NCBI RefSeq assembly: GCF_012843905.1
Contig: NZ_JABAGC010000021.1
Location: 1-53,105 of the forward strand
Direction of reading: 5' to 3'
DNA length: 53,105 bases
From: Clostridium sp. SM-530-WT-3G
GTDB taxonomy: Bacteria > Bacillota > Clostridia > Clostridiales > Clostridiaceae
The position numbers were made by a program, and so were the translations under genes. This document shows positions 9,161 through 19,438 of the stretch, one piece after another. Positions within the stretch are counted from its first letter, which is position 1; each line of letters begins with the position of its first letter. The notes under the pieces are model-generated. The model was given only the letters and a program-made list of their open reading frames with translations. It was not told where the DNA came from and made no database searches.

Positions 9161-10114
9161 TTGAAAAATTATATTATAGGTATATTAAATATTATTCTGC
9201 TGATTATTTTTATGTTAGGAATAAAAAAAGGAGTTAAATTTGATAAGATTATATATTCGAGAAAAAATAATAGAAGCAGGTTGAGTGAAAGTATAATCGA
9301 TAATTTATGTTTAAATACTTATGAGGGAAGAAGAGTTGGTTCAAGAGGAAATGAAAAGGCTGCAGAATATATAAAAGATATATTCGAAGATATGGGGCTT
9401 TCTACTTATTGTAAGAATACTTATTATGAAGAATATTATCAGGAGGTATTATTAAAGGAATCAGAAGAAATGGAAGAGGGAGAAAAAACAAATAAAAATG
9501 TAAAAAATGTTATAGGTATTTTAGAGGGAACAAATAAAGATGAAGCAGTAGTAATATCTGCTCATTTTGATACCATAGGAAGTATTAATTCTAGAATAAT
9601 TAAAGGGGCATTAGATAATGCTTCTGGTATAGCTGTATTAATTCGATTAGTAGAAGAAATAAAAAAGTATGGAAGCCTAAGAAAAAATATTATATTTGCA
9701 TGCTTTAATGGAGAAGAGACTGGACTTCAGGGAAGTAAGTATTTTGTTGAGCATATAAAAGGGAGGTATAAAAGTTTATATAATATAAATATTGATTGTG
9801 TGTGCGGTAGAAAGGCAGGATTGATTTCCTTAGAAAATAGCAGTGAAATATCTAAAAATCTTACACAACGCATGCAGTTATGCTTTAACGAGAATAACTA
9901 TAAATTTTCTAATATAGCACATAATAGTGGGACAAGTGATCATGAAAGTTTTGAAAATGCTGGAATTCCTAATATATATATAGGTCAAGATAAAGCAAAT
10001 TTATATATTCATAATTATTACGATACTCCGGAATCTATAGACTGTGATGAAATTGATAAATTATCATTATGCTTGTGTGATTTTTTGATTAGAAATGATA
10101 ATATAATTTTTTAA
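9161..10114 (+). CDS. Membrane-anchored or secreted M28-family zinc aminopeptidase
   Basis: A 317-residue peptidase. The N-terminus (YIIGILNIILLIIFMLGI) is a signal anchor, so the catalytic domain faces outward. Family M28 ligands follow in order: SAHFDT, ALDNASG, NGEETGLQGS (general base and metal ligand glutamates), NIDCVC and the final histidine in GTSDHESF. TTG 9161 is chosen as start because AGGGGGA lies 8 nt before it; an in-frame ATG at 9143 has only a weak, too-close GCAGGG. The region lost between 9143 and 9161 would add charged residues before the anchor. Single gene, divergent from the two-component operon. Confidence 0.85.
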   Translation: MKNYIIGILNIILLIIFMLGIKKGVKFDKIIYSRKNNRSRLSESIIDNLCLNTYEGRRVGSRGNEKAAEYIKDIFEDMGLSTYCKNTYYEEYYQEVLLKESEEMEEGEKTNKNVKNVIGILEGTNKDEAVVISAHFDTIGSINSRIIKGALDNASGIAVLIRLVEEIKKYGSLRKNIIFACFNGEETGLQGSKYFVEHIKGRYKSLYNINIDCVCGRKAGLISLENSSEISKNLTQRMQLCFNENNYKFSNIAHNSGTSDHESFENAGIPNIYIGQDKANLYIHNYYDTPESIDCDEIDKLSLCLCDFLIRNDNIIF

Positions 10115-10312
10115 GAGATACTTTATGTGAAATATTAGGAAAAATTTTTGAGTATATTTTAATGAACACTAGTATTTTATATTTTTTTGTTTAAAATACA
10201 ATTTATTGCAATTTAATTAAATTAGATAAGTGTTTTTGACTGTATTTTTATAACAATATAAAGTATTATTAATATAAGATGAAATGAAGAATAAAAATTA
10301 GGAGAAAAGCAA

Positions 10313-11557
10313 ATGGTTAAGTTAAATTTTGATGTTAAGAAACATACTTTAGAAAATGGATTAGAAGTAATAACTATAAATAGAGACACACAGATAGCTG
10401 CTATAAATATAGGAGTTAAAGTAGGAGCATTATATGAAACAGAAAAACAGAAAGGAATCAGTCATTTTATTGAGCATGTACTATTTAAAGGCACTCATAC
10501 TAGAAATGATGAGCAGCTTAATGAAGAATTAGAAGCCTTAGGTGGAGAGTATAATGCTTATACAGATTATGATGCTACTGTATACACTATAAATTGCCTT
10601 GCAGAAGAGTTTGAAAATGCAGTTGAATTATTAGGGGATATGATAATAAATCCAGCTTTTGATAAAGATGAAATAGAAAAAGAAAGAGGCGTTATACTTT
10701 CAGAAATTAAAACGAGTAAAGATGATATTGAAGATTTTAGTTTTAAGAATGTTAACAAAATTGCATTTGAAAAAAGTGGATTAAAATATGAAGTAACAGG
10801 AATCGAAGAAAATGTATCAAGTTTTACTAAAGATGAAATATTAGAATATTATAAGAAACATTACACACCTAAAAATTCTCTTATTACAATGGTGTCTCCA
10901 TTAAGCCATGAGGATGCTATAAAGCTTGTAGAAAAAAACTTTGGAATGTGGAAGGGAGAAAAGCCTGAAAATTTACCAATAATCAAGGAAGATAATAAAG
11001 AAATAAAAAAAGTAAGTTATAAAAAAGATTTAGAACAAAGTACTATTGTTTACTTATATACTTTTAATAATTTAACTAAAGATGACGAACTTCCTCTTAG
11101 AATTTTAAATCATAGATTAGGTGAAAGTGCAAACTCTCTTTTATTTAGAGAAGTTCGTGAAAATAGAGGTCTTGCTTATGATATATATACTCATCTTGAA
11201 ATAACAAATAATATAAAGACTTTATATATTTATACAGCAGTAAGTGAAGAAAATATTGAAGAAGCAGAAAATGCAATAAATACAACATTGAAAAATATAA
11301 TAGACGGTAAAATACAGATAGGCGAAAAAGATCTTAATATAATGAAAAAGGTTCATAAAACAGCAGTTATTTCAACACTTGAAGATTCAGCAGAGCTTTG
11401 TAATTATATGCTTCATCAGGATTTAGAAGGTGAAGATATATATGAATTTTTAAAAGATATGGATAGGTTGAATACTTTATATGTTGATAAAATAAATAAG
11501 GTAGCTAAAGAAGTATTAAAGAAGCCGACAATTCATATACTTAAGCCAGAGAGATAA
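10313..11557 (+). CDS. M16-family (insulinase-type) zinc peptidase
   Basis: A 414-residue, single-chain processing-peptidase-like protein. The inverted zinc motif HxxEH is H51-F-I-E54-H55 in GISHFIEHVLFKGT, and the distal glutamate lies in a conserved stretch about 75 residues later (EKERGVILSEI). The C-terminal half has the R/Y substrate-cradle pattern LFREVRENRGLAYDIYTH. It is cytoplasmic (no signal). Related Gram-positive proteins (YmxG) are usually near pnp or DNA-maintenance genes; here recX follows after 35 nt, suggesting co-transcription. Confidence 0.93.
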   Translation: MVKLNFDVKKHTLENGLEVITINRDTQIAAINIGVKVGALYETEKQKGISHFIEHVLFKGTHTRNDEQLNEELEALGGEYNAYTDYDATVYTINCLAEEFENAVELLGDMIINPAFDKDEIEKERGVILSEIKTSKDDIEDFSFKNVNKIAFEKSGLKYEVTGIEENVSSFTKDEILEYYKKHYTPKNSLITMVSPLSHEDAIKLVEKNFGMWKGEKPENLPIIKEDNKEIKKVSYKKDLEQSTIVYLYTFNNLTKDDELPLRILNHRLGESANSLLFREVRENRGLAYDIYTHLEITNNIKTLYIYTAVSEENIEEAENAINTTLKNIIDGKIQIGEKDLNIMKKVHKTAVISTLEDSAELCNYMLHQDLEGEDIYEFLKDMDRLNTLYVDKINKVAKEVLKKPTIHILKPER

Positions 11558-11592
11558 AAAGAAAAAGTATAAAATACAGTAAGAAGGTACAG

Positions 11593-12240
11593 GTGGATAT
11601 GGCAGTAATAACTAAAATTGAAGTGCAGAAGAGAAATAAAGATAGAGTAAATATATATTTAGATAATGAATATGCATTTTCAATATCAATGGAACTTGTT
11701 TATAAAGAAGGATTAAAGTCTAAAATGGAAATTGATGTTGATAGATTGAGAGATATAGCAGATAAAGAAGGTTATCTAAAGTGTAAGAATACTGCTCTTA
11801 GAATAGTTGAGAGAAGCTTTAAAACAGAAAAAGAAATGCGAGATAAGCTTAAAGAAAAAGAATATACAGATGATCAAATTGAAAAAACAATAGAGTTTTT
11901 AAAGGAATACAAATTTATTAATGATGAAGCATATGTAAATGCATATGTAAATGATAAACTCTCATCGAGAGGAAGACAGAAAATAAAATACGACCTTATA
12001 AGAAAAGGTATAGAACGTAATCTTATAGAAGAAAAATTATCTGACATAGATAGTGATGATGAAAAAAATACAGCACTAAATTTAGCTAAGAAGAAATATA
12101 ATAGTATAAAAAAGAGTGAAAGCGATGTATATAAAATAAATGGAAAATTATATAGGTTTCTTATGTCAAAAGGATATAATTATGAACTTATCAAAGATGT
12201 AGTCAAACGTGTAACAAATGTCACAGATGAATATTTATAA
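11593..12240 (+). CDS. recX: Regulatory protein RecX
   Basis: A 215-residue, highly charged helical protein of the RecX family, which binds RecA filaments and modulates recombination and the SOS response. Length is typical of the Firmicute form. Three-helix repeats are visible, for example ALRIVERSFKTEKEMRDKL and FINDEAYVNAYV near residues 60 and 105. GTG 11593 has AAGG at a 5-nt spacing; ATG 11599 is a close alternative. It lies directly behind the M16 peptidase gene; recA is not in the window. Confidence 0.9.
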   Translation: MDMAVITKIEVQKRNKDRVNIYLDNEYAFSISMELVYKEGLKSKMEIDVDRLRDIADKEGYLKCKNTALRIVERSFKTEKEMRDKLKEKEYTDDQIEKTIEFLKEYKFINDEAYVNAYVNDKLSSRGRQKIKYDLIRKGIERNLIEEKLSDIDSDDEKNTALNLAKKKYNSIKKSESDVYKINGKLYRFLMSKGYNYELIKDVVKRVTNVTDEYL

Positions 12241-12393
12241 TATGGGTTACAATATTTATGTATTACAATATTTCAGTGTTTCTGATATAATGTTTATATA
12301 AATGTTTAGTAGTTATTATATATGTAGATTAATAAAATATATATAAGGTTTGATAAACGGTATTTCTGAATTAATCATTTAGGGGGCCAATAA

Positions 12394-13080
12394 TTGAAAA
12401 TAAATAAAAAGTTTCTTTTTATAATTGGTTTAATATCAGGAGTGTTACAGGTTGGTATTTTAATTTTTGTATTAATATTTCCGTCTGTAATAATTAATTC
12501 TATACCAATAAGCTATGATTTATGTGCAGATGTTACAGGGCGCTTGATAGACTGTGTAAAAAATGATTCTGTTTCAAATGAGTATTTAAAAAAAATAATT
12601 ATTTATAATGGGACAACAGTTGAACAGGGAATCAAGTCAAATAAAGAAATAGATATGAAATCTATGGAGATTACTAGAAATGCTCAAAGTGACAGGGAAA
12701 AAGCAGAAGCCATATATAAGTGGGTAGGGGCAAATATAAGATATGATGATGAAAAAGCAAATGTTATTTTATCAAAAGATAACAGTAGTGAATTCCCTGA
12801 AAGTGGAGCTGTTTGTGCTTACAATACTAGATATGGTATATGCTTTGATAAAGCATGTCTTTATGTAGCAATGGCTAGGGCAGCTGGAATTAAGGTGAAG
12901 CTTATAAGTGGCGAGGCATTTGATGGTAGTAAATATGTTGGGCATGCTTGGAATCAAGTGTATTTAAAAGAAGAAGATAAATGGGTAAATGTTGATACCA
13001 CATTCTATGGTGCAGGCAATTACTTTGATTCAGACTTGTTTTCTGAACACAAAGCTAATACTGTAGCAGGAGAATGGTAA
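12394..13080 (+). CDS. Membrane-anchored transglutaminase-like protein
   Basis: A 228-residue protein with one N-terminal hydrophobic segment (residues 5-33) and an outward-facing transglutaminase-like domain. The papain-type triad is complete: C150 in GICFDKACL, H184 in GHAWN and D201 in NVDTTF. Bacterial members act as cysteine peptidases or peptide cross-linkers, and the substrate is unknown. TTG start with AGGGGG 7 nt upstream. It is a single gene; the stop codon lies inside the stem of the following hairpin. Confidence 0.85.
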   Translation: MKINKKFLFIIGLISGVLQVGILIFVLIFPSVIINSIPISYDLCADVTGRLIDCVKNDSVSNEYLKKIIIYNGTTVEQGIKSNKEIDMKSMEITRNAQSDREKAEAIYKWVGANIRYDDEKANVILSKDNSSEFPESGAVCAYNTRYGICFDKACLYVAMARAAGIKVKLISGEAFDGSKYVGHAWNQVYLKEEDKWVNVDTTFYGAGNYFDSDLFSEHKANTVAGEW

Positions 13081-13100
13081 AAAATATTACCATTCTATTT
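13071..13100 (+). terminator. Hairpin overlapping the stop of the transglutaminase-like gene
   Basis: AGAATGGTAA (13071-13080, including the TAA stop) pairs perfectly with TTACCATTCT (13087-13096) around a 6-nt loop. The downstream U-run is poor (ATTTGG), so termination may be weak. Confidence 0.6.
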
Positions 13101-13165
13101 GGTAAAATATTCCATAAAGGTTTGGGCAGTTATTAATAAAAATATTTTAAAATTATAAGTATTGA

Positions 13166-13522
13166 CTATTTAACTTTGTGTAACTTTGAAATAATGAGAT
13201 TGACTGCCTTTTCACATTCTTTATCATCTGGATCAATGGACCAAGCAAGGTTAAATAGTCTAAGTGCTTTGTCAAAACGCTCTTTCATAGTATAACAATA
13301 AGCTAAATTAAAATAATATTTACTTTCTTTTTGTAGAGAAAGAGCATTGCAGAGCATATCAATAGCATCATCAAATTTTTTTAATTTTATTAAACAAACA
13401 CCTATATTATAGTAAGAACATGCTTTATTTGAGTTATTAAGTATAGCCTTTTTATAATAATATATTGCTTGGGTGTAATCTTTCATATTATAAAATTTAT
13501 TGCCTTCGCTAAAGTAATTCAT
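13166..13522 (-). CDS. Small tetratricopeptide-repeat protein
   Basis: A 118-residue cytoplasmic protein made of three TPR units: YYYKKAILNNSNKACSYYN, MLCNALSLQKESKYYFNLAY and ALRLFNLAWSIDPDD each show the helix-turn-helix pattern with A8/G8-A20-P32-like positions. Such modules mediate protein-protein contacts, and the partner is unknown. The start at 13522 is chosen over the upstream ATG at 13537 because GGAGG overlaps that codon region and sits 8 nt before 13522. Single gene, convergent with the transglutaminase-like gene. Confidence 0.85.
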   Translation of the reverse strand: MNYFSEGNKFYNMKDYTQAIYYYKKAILNNSNKACSYYNIGVCLIKLKKFDDAIDMLCNALSLQKESKYYFNLAYCYTMKERFDKALRLFNLAWSIDPDDKECEKAVNLIISKLHKVK

Positions 13523-13753
13523 ATTATAATCCTCCATATTTATGCGGATATTTTATGGATATTATAATTGTTTCCAATTTTATTGATTACTATACATATA
13601 AAATAACTAAAATGTTTAATAGGTTATAAAATATTGTGAAATCTAACACTTTGATTTTTGGTCTATCTAAGTTGATTAGGTACAATGAAATCATAAAATT
13701 CAATAAGACAAATAATGTATTTGGAAGAAAGTAGAGTAGGTGAATAGACAAAA

Positions 13754-16700
13754 ATGATAAATTATAAAGTTGGTGTAGATGTTGGATCAACAACAGTAAA
13801 AATAGCAGTGCTTGATGAAGAAAATAACTTAGTTTATAGTAAATATCAAAGACATTTTTCTGATATTAAAAGCACAATAATAAATTTAATTACAGATTGT
13901 TTTGATGCAATGGGTAATATCATCTGCACTATAAATATAACAGGGTCTGGTGGATTATCTATATCTAAGTGGTTAAACATAAATTTTGTTCAAGAAGTAA
14001 TAGCTTGCTCAAAAACTGTTGAAACATTAATACCTCAAACAGATGTAGTTATTGAATTGGGTGGAGAAGATGCCAAGATCACTTACTTTAGAGGTGGAAT
14101 TGAGCAGAGAATGAATGGGAGTTGTGCGGGAGGAACTGGTGCGTTCATAGATCAGATGGCATCATTATTAAATACAGATGCATCTGGTTTAAATGAATAT
14201 GCAAAAGACTATAAGGTTATTTACCCTATAGCTTCAAGATGTGGAGTTTTTGCAAAAACTGATGTACAGCCATTAATAAATGAAGGAGCAAGAAAAGAAG
14301 ATATTGCTGCTTCAGTTTTCCAAGCAGTTGTTAATCAGACAATAGGAGGTCTTGCCTGTGGTAAACCAATCACAGGAAATGTAGCATTACTTGGAGGTCC
14401 ATTATTTTTCTTATCTGAACTTAGAAGAAGATTTATAGAAACATTAAACCTAACTAAGGATGAAGTCATTATACCTGAAAATTCACAATTATTTGTAGCT
14501 ATTGGGGCTGCATTATTATCAGAAGAAGATAGCAATACTATTTCATTAAAGGAAATAGTTGAAAAAACTAATAATCTATCACAATTAAAAGAAAAGAATG
14601 TTGACAGTTTAGAAGCATTATTTGAAGATGAAGAAGATTATAGAGAGTTTAAAGAAAGACATGATAAGGAAGTAGTTGAAAGACAAGAACTTTCTACATA
14701 TAAAGGTGATGCATATCTTGGAATAGATGCAGGTTCAACAACAACAAAGGTTGCACTTATAAGTTCTGATGGTAAATTATTATATTCTCAATATGGAAGT
14801 AATGAAGGAAGTCCATTAAATAAAGTTGTTAATATTATGAAGGACTTATATAAGAAGTTACCAGAAGGAGTAACCATAAGAAACTCAGCAGTAACAGGAT
14901 ATGGAGAAGCATTAATTAAGAAAGCTATACATGTAGATATAGGTGAAATTGAAACTATAGCACACTATAAAGCTGCAGATTATTTCTTACCAGGAGTAGA
15001 CTTTATACTTGATATTGGTGGTCAAGATATGAAATGCCTAAAGATTAAGAATGGTGCTATTGACAGCATAATGCTTAATGAAGCATGTTCTGCTGGATGT
15101 GGATCCTTTATCGAAAGTTTTGCTAAATCTCTTGATATGAAGATAGAAGATTTTGCAAAAGAAGCATTAAAATCAAAAGCTCCTGTAGATTTAGGATCAA
15201 GATGTACAGTATTCATGAACTCAAGAGTTAAGCAATCTCAAAAAGAAGGTGCACAAGTATCTGATATCTCTGCAGGTTTATCATATTCTGTAATAAAGAA
15301 TGCACTATTTAAGGTAATTAAATTAAGAGATGAAAAAGATATTGGAGAAAATGTAATAGTTCAAGGTGGTACTTTCTATAATGAAGCAGTTTTAAGAAGC
15401 TTTGAGAAAATATCAGGAAAGAATGTAATAAGACCTGATATATGCGGACTTATGGGGGCATTTGGATGTGCTATTATTGCCAAGGAAAGATGTGAAGAAA
15501 ATCATATTTCAACATTACTTCCTGAAGATAAAATTACTGATTTTAATATGGAATCTTCATTTGACAGATGTGGAAAGTGTGGGAATAATTGTCTTCTTAC
15601 AATAAATAAATTTTCTACAGGAGAACAACTTATATCTGGAAACAGATGTGAAAGAGGAAGTGGTATAGAAATAAAGAAGGAAGATAAAGTTCCAAACCTA
15701 TACCAATATAAATATAAGAGAACATTTGGCTATAAATCATTAAAAGAAGAAGAAGCTAAAAGAGGGGTAATAGGAATACCTAGAGTATTAAATATGTATG
15801 AAAATTATCCTTTCTGGTTTACATTACTTACTAAGTTAGGGTTCTCAGTAAAATTATCAGGAGCTTCAAGCAAGAAAGTATATGAATTAGGATTAGATAC
15901 AATTCCATCAGAATCAGCATGTTATCCAGCTAAGCTTACTCATGGACATATTGTAAAACTTATTGATAGTGGAATAAAGAATATATTCTATCCATGTGTA
16001 GTGTATGAAAAGAAGGAATATGCAGATGCTGATAATAACTATAACTGTCCTATGGTAATATCTTATCCTGAAGTAATAAGGAATAATGTAGATGCTTTAA
16101 AAGAGAATAATATTAACTTTATACAACCTTTTGTATCTTTAGATAACGAAAAAGAACTTGTTAAGAGAGTTGTAGAAATATTTAAAGATTTTAATGTTTC
16201 ATCTAAAGAAGCTAAAGAAGCAGTAGAAGCAGCTTATGCTGAAAGAGAAGCTTATAAGAATGATATTAGACAAAAAGGTGAAGAGGTTCTTGAATATTTA
16301 AGAAAGAATAACAAAAAAGGAATAGTATTAAGTGGAAGACCTTATCATATAGATCCAGAAATTAATCATGGAATTCCAGATATTATTACATCATTTGGAA
16401 TGGCAGTTCTTACAGAAGATAGTGTATCTCATTTAGCTAATCTTGAACATAAATTAAGAGTAGTTGATCAATGGGTATATCATTCAAGATTATATAGAAC
16501 AGCACAATTTGTAGCAAATGAACCTTGTGTAGATATAATACAATTAAATTCATTTGGTTGTGGACTTGATTCAGTTACAACAGATCAAGTATCTGAAATA
16601 CTTGCTGAAAAAGGTAAGTTATATACAGTATTAAAAATAGATGAAGGAAACAATCTTGGAGCAGCAAAAATAAGAATAAGATCTCTTAAAGCTGCTATGG

Positions 16701-18076
16701 AAGAGAGAGAAAGAAATCATTATGTTCCTGTTAAGGAAAAAATAGAATATAATATACCAGTATTTACAGAAGAAATGAAAAAGACTCATACTATTCTTAC
16801 ACCACAAATGTCACCAATTCATTTTAATCTTGTAGAAGTTGCTGCAAGAGAAGCTGGGTATAATATAGTAGTACTTCCAGCAAGTGACAAGTCTGCTGTT
16901 GAAGAAGGATTAAAATATGTTAATAATGATGCATGTTATCCATCTATTATAGTAGTAGGGCAGATTATAGAAGCATTAAAATCAGGAAAATATGATTTAA
17001 ATAATACATCTGTAATAATCAGCCAAACAGGTGGTGGATGTAGAGCAACAAATTATATAGGATTTTTAAAACTTGCTCTTAAACAGGCTGGATTTAGTCA
17101 AATTCCAATTATTTCATTAAATGCTTTTGGTATGAATAAACAGCCAGGATTTAAGATAACACTAAAGTTAATAAATAAGAGCATTATGGCACTAGTATAT
17201 GGGGACTTGTTTATGAGAGTACTTTATAGAACAAGACCATATGAAAAAGTAAAAGGAAGTGCAAATGCATTATATGAAAAATGGAATGAAAAAGTTAAAG
17301 CATCTATTATAAGCGGAAGTAAGAGAGAATTTAATAAAAATGTCAGAGAAATAGTTAGAGACTTTGATAATTTACCATTACTTGATATTAAAAAACCTAG
17401 AGTAGGTATAGTAGGTGAAATATTAGTTAAATTCCATCCAACTGCAAATAATGATATAGTAGGAATTCTTGAAAGAGAAGGAGCAGAAGCTGTAGTACCA
17501 GATTTATTAGATTTCTTCTTCTATTCAGCTTCAGATGAAGAGTTTAAGACTCAATATCTAGGAAAAGGTAAAATGGGTAAATATGTTGGAAATGCTGCTG
17601 TAGCTATTATGGAAACATATAGAAGCGTAATGAAAAAGGCTCTTGATGAAAGTAATAGATTCCATAGACCAAAGCATATTAAAGAACTACAAAAAATGGT
17701 AGAATCTATTGTTTCTTTAGGAAACCAAACTGGAGAAGGGTGGTTCCTAACAGCAGAAATGGTGGAACTAATAGAAAGTGGTGCGCCTAATGTAATATGT
17801 TTACAACCTTTTGCATGTCTTCCTAATCATATTACTGGAAAGGGTGTAATTAAGACTCTTAAGGAAAGATACCCAGGTTCAAACATTGTAGCAATAGACT
17901 ACGATCCAGGTGCATCAAATGTTAACCAGTTAAATAGAATTAAGCTTATGCTTTCAGTAGCATTTAAGAATTTAAAGAAGGAAGAAGCAGGAATAAATTA
18001 TAAAGAAGCTGAAGTTGCTATTGGAAAAGAAGAAAAGAGGAAAAAAGAAGAAAAAGTATATTTCTTAGGTAACTAA
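13754..18076 (+). CDS. 2-hydroxyacyl-CoA dehydratase activator/dehydratase-like fusion (BadF/BcrA-type ATPase)
   Basis: A 1440-residue cytoplasmic protein. Two ASKHA ATPase domains of the activator family occupy about 1-260 and 320-590, each opening with DVGSTTVK or DAGSTTTK and each with an iron-sulphur cysteine site: C124 in [10 protein letters not shown], and C445/C449 in [14 protein letters not shown]2229-like domain and a C-terminal HgdB-like dehydratase region (about 1000-1400) follow. Activators of this type use ATP to inject an electron into 2-hydroxyacyl-CoA dehydratases. Large fusions are common in clostridia but their substrate is unproven. No separate dehydratase subunits or CoA-transferase adjoin it. 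The frame is intact over 4.3 kb and ends at a strong terminator. Confidence 0.9.
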   Translation: MINYKVGVDVGSTTVKIAVLDEENNLVYSKYQRHFSDIKSTIINLITDCFDAMGNIICTINITGSGGLSISKWLNINFVQEVIACSKTVETLIPQTDVVIELGGEDAKITYFRGGIEQRMNGSCAGGTGAFIDQMASLLNTDASGLNEYAKDYKVIYPIASRCGVFAKTDVQPLINEGARKEDIAASVFQAVVNQTIGGLACGKPITGNVALLGGPLFFLSELRRRFIETLNLTKDEVIIPENSQLFVAIGAALLSEEDSNTISLKEIVEKTNNLSQLKEKNVDSLEALFEDEEDYREFKERHDKEVVERQELSTYKGDAYLGIDAGSTTTKVALISSDGKLLYSQYGSNEGSPLNKVVNIMKDLYKKLPEGVTIRNSAVTGYGEALIKKAIHVDIGEIETIAHYKAADYFLPGVDFILDIGGQDMKCLKIKNGAIDSIMLNEACSAGCGSFIESFAKSLDMKIEDFAKEALKSKAPVDLGSRCTVFMNSRVKQSQKEGAQVSDISAGLSYSVIKNALFKVIKLRDEKDIGENVIVQGGTFYNEAVLRSFEKISGKNVIRPDICGLMGAFGCAIIAKERCEENHISTLLPEDKITDFNMESSFDRCGKCGNNCLLTINKFSTGEQLISGNRCERGSGIEIKKEDKVPNLYQYKYKRTFGYKSLKEEEAKRGVIGIPRVLNMYENYPFWFTLLTKLGFSVKLSGASSKKVYELGLDTIPSESACYPAKLTHGHIVKLIDSGIKNIFYPCVVYEKKEYADADNNYNCPMVISYPEVIRNNVDALKENNINFIQPFVSLDNEKELVKRVVEIFKDFNVSSKEAKEAVEAAYAEREAYKNDIRQKGEEVLEYLRKNNKKGIVLSGRPYHIDPEINHGIPDIITSFGMAVLTEDSVSHLANLEHKLRVVDQWVYHSRLYRTAQFVANEPCVDIIQLNSFGCGLDSVTTDQVSEILAEKGKLYTVLKIDEGNNLGAAKIRIRSLKAAMEERERNHYVPVKEKIEYNIPVFTEEMKKTHTILTPQMSPIHFNLVEVAAREAGYNIVVLPASDKSAVEEGLKYVNNDACYPSIIVVGQIIEALKSGKYDLNNTSVIISQTGGGCRATNYIGFLKLALKQAGFSQIPIISLNAFGMNKQPGFKITLKLINKSIMALVYGDLFMRVLYRTRPYEKVKGSANALYEKWNEKVKASIISGSKREFNKNVREIVRDFDNLPLLDIKKPRVGIVGEILVKFHPTANNDIVGILEREGAEAVVPDLLDFFFYSASDEEFKTQYLGKGKMGKYVGNAAVAIMETYRSVMKKALDESNRFHRPKHIKELQKMVESIVSLGNQTGEGWFLTAEMVELIESGAPNVICLQPFACLPNHITGKGVIKTLKERYPGSNIVAIDYDPGASNVNQLNRIKLMLSVAFKNLKKEEAGINYKEAEVAIGKEEKRKKEEKVYFLGN

Positions 18077-18092
18077 ATATAAATAATAAAAT

Positions 18093-18126
18093 AAAGTCAT
18101 GCTATTTAAAGCATGGCTTTATTTTT
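18093..18126 (+). terminator. Rho-independent terminator of the activase fusion gene
   Basis: AAAGTCATGCT (18093-18103) pairs with AGCATGGCTTT (18110-18120; one G-U pair), followed by ATTTTTG. Confidence 0.9.
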
Positions 18127-18327
18127 GCAAATTTTTAGGTTTTTATTATTAAATCGATATATGATACAAAAATGTGATTTAATTATAAATAATATTATAA
18201 TTTTAATAATTATGTTATAATATTTAATTGAAGCCGTTTAAACCTATACAATTAGTAAAACGACCTATTTAAATTATGATTTTTATTATGGTAGTATTTG
18301 AGAATATTAGAGAAAGTGGAGGAATTG

Positions 18328-19362
18328 ATGAAAACAAAAAAGAAGGAAAAAAGACAGAAAGAAAAAAAGAAGAAGAAGTTTAAACCCTTAAGATATATAG
18401 GTTATTTATTGTACATAGCTGTTTTTCTAGGAGTAACAACACCTTTGGTTTTATTTTTTGGACCTTATGAAAATACTAGAAAAGCATTTTTGCAGACACT
18501 ATTGGCAACTAGGCACGCTTACTTAGTTACAGATAACTTTTCACAGGATACTATAAATGAATTACTTGGCATTGAAAATAATGTAACAGCATTGGCAAGT
18601 GAACCTGAAGAAAAACTTGATACAGATAAAATAGATATAAAATATAATAGTAGTACAGAAATTTCCAGATATAATGTGCGTACTGAAAAATATGATGCAT
18701 ATATACTTGAGATAAAAAATCCATTAAGTATAAAAGTTGCTATGACTAAGTATTTAGGTAAATTAGGACAAAAGACAAGTGAAATGGCTGAGGAACATAA
18801 TGCAGTTGCAGCAATAAATGGAGGTGCCTTTATAGATAAATCAAGTGATGGTACTGTTTATGCAGGAACTGGAGCAGAGCCAGGAGGATTTGTTATTTCA
18901 GAAGGTAGAATAATTTATCCTACATCTAATGTTGACATGAATAAGGTAGAAAATGTTGTTGCATTTACTGCGGAAGGAAAACTTATTGTAGGAGACCATT
19001 CATTAAAGGAATTGCAAGCATTGAATGTAAAAGAGGCGATGTGTTTTAGAAAGCCTAATATAATTATAAATGGTAAAAGACAAGTTAAGGACAAGATGTC
19101 AGAAGGTTTTAATCCAAGAACAGCTGTAGGTCAGAAAGCTGATGGGACAGTGATATTCTTAGTTATAGATGGTAGAAAAATAAATAAGGTAGGAGCTACA
19201 CTATACGATGTTCAAGAAATTATGATGGACAGAGGAGCTATAAATGCTGGAGCATTGGATGGAGGATATTCTTCTACTATGTATTATAAAGGAGAGGTAA
19301 TTAATTCTCCTAATGCATGGAATGGTGAACGTAGCGTTGCCACAGCTTTTTATGTTGAGTAA
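18328..19362 (+). CDS. Membrane-anchored phosphodiester glycosidase family protein (NAGPA domain)
   Basis: A 344-residue protein with a very lysine-rich cytoplasmic tail (KKKEKRQKEKKKKK), one hydrophobic anchor near residues 30-52 and an exported NAGPA-type domain. Family hallmarks are AAINGGAFIDKSS, GFNPRTAVGQ, FLVIDGR and GALDGGYSSTMYYKG. The domain removes covering sugars in animals; bacterial versions are linked to exopolysaccharide or cell-envelope glycans. ATG 18328 is selected because GGAGG lies 5 nt upstream, whereas the TTG at 18298 lacks an SD. It is probably co-transcribed with the next gene 76 nt away. Confidence 0.85.
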   Translation: MKTKKKEKRQKEKKKKKFKPLRYIGYLLYIAVFLGVTTPLVLFFGPYENTRKAFLQTLLATRHAYLVTDNFSQDTINELLGIENNVTALASEPEEKLDTDKIDIKYNSSTEISRYNVRTEKYDAYILEIKNPLSIKVAMTKYLGKLGQKTSEMAEEHNAVAAINGGAFIDKSSDGTVYAGTGAEPGGFVISEGRIIYPTSNVDMNKVENVVAFTAEGKLIVGDHSLKELQALNVKEAMCFRKPNIIINGKRQVKDKMSEGFNPRTAVGQKADGTVIFLVIDGRKINKVGATLYDVQEIMMDRGAINAGALDGGYSSTMYYKGEVINSPNAWNGERSVATAFYVE

Positions 19363-19438
19363 TATTGAAATTAATATATGAAAAAGATAAATTAAAATTT
19401 TCATTTTAAAAGAATATGAAAGAAAGGATTAATCATTA

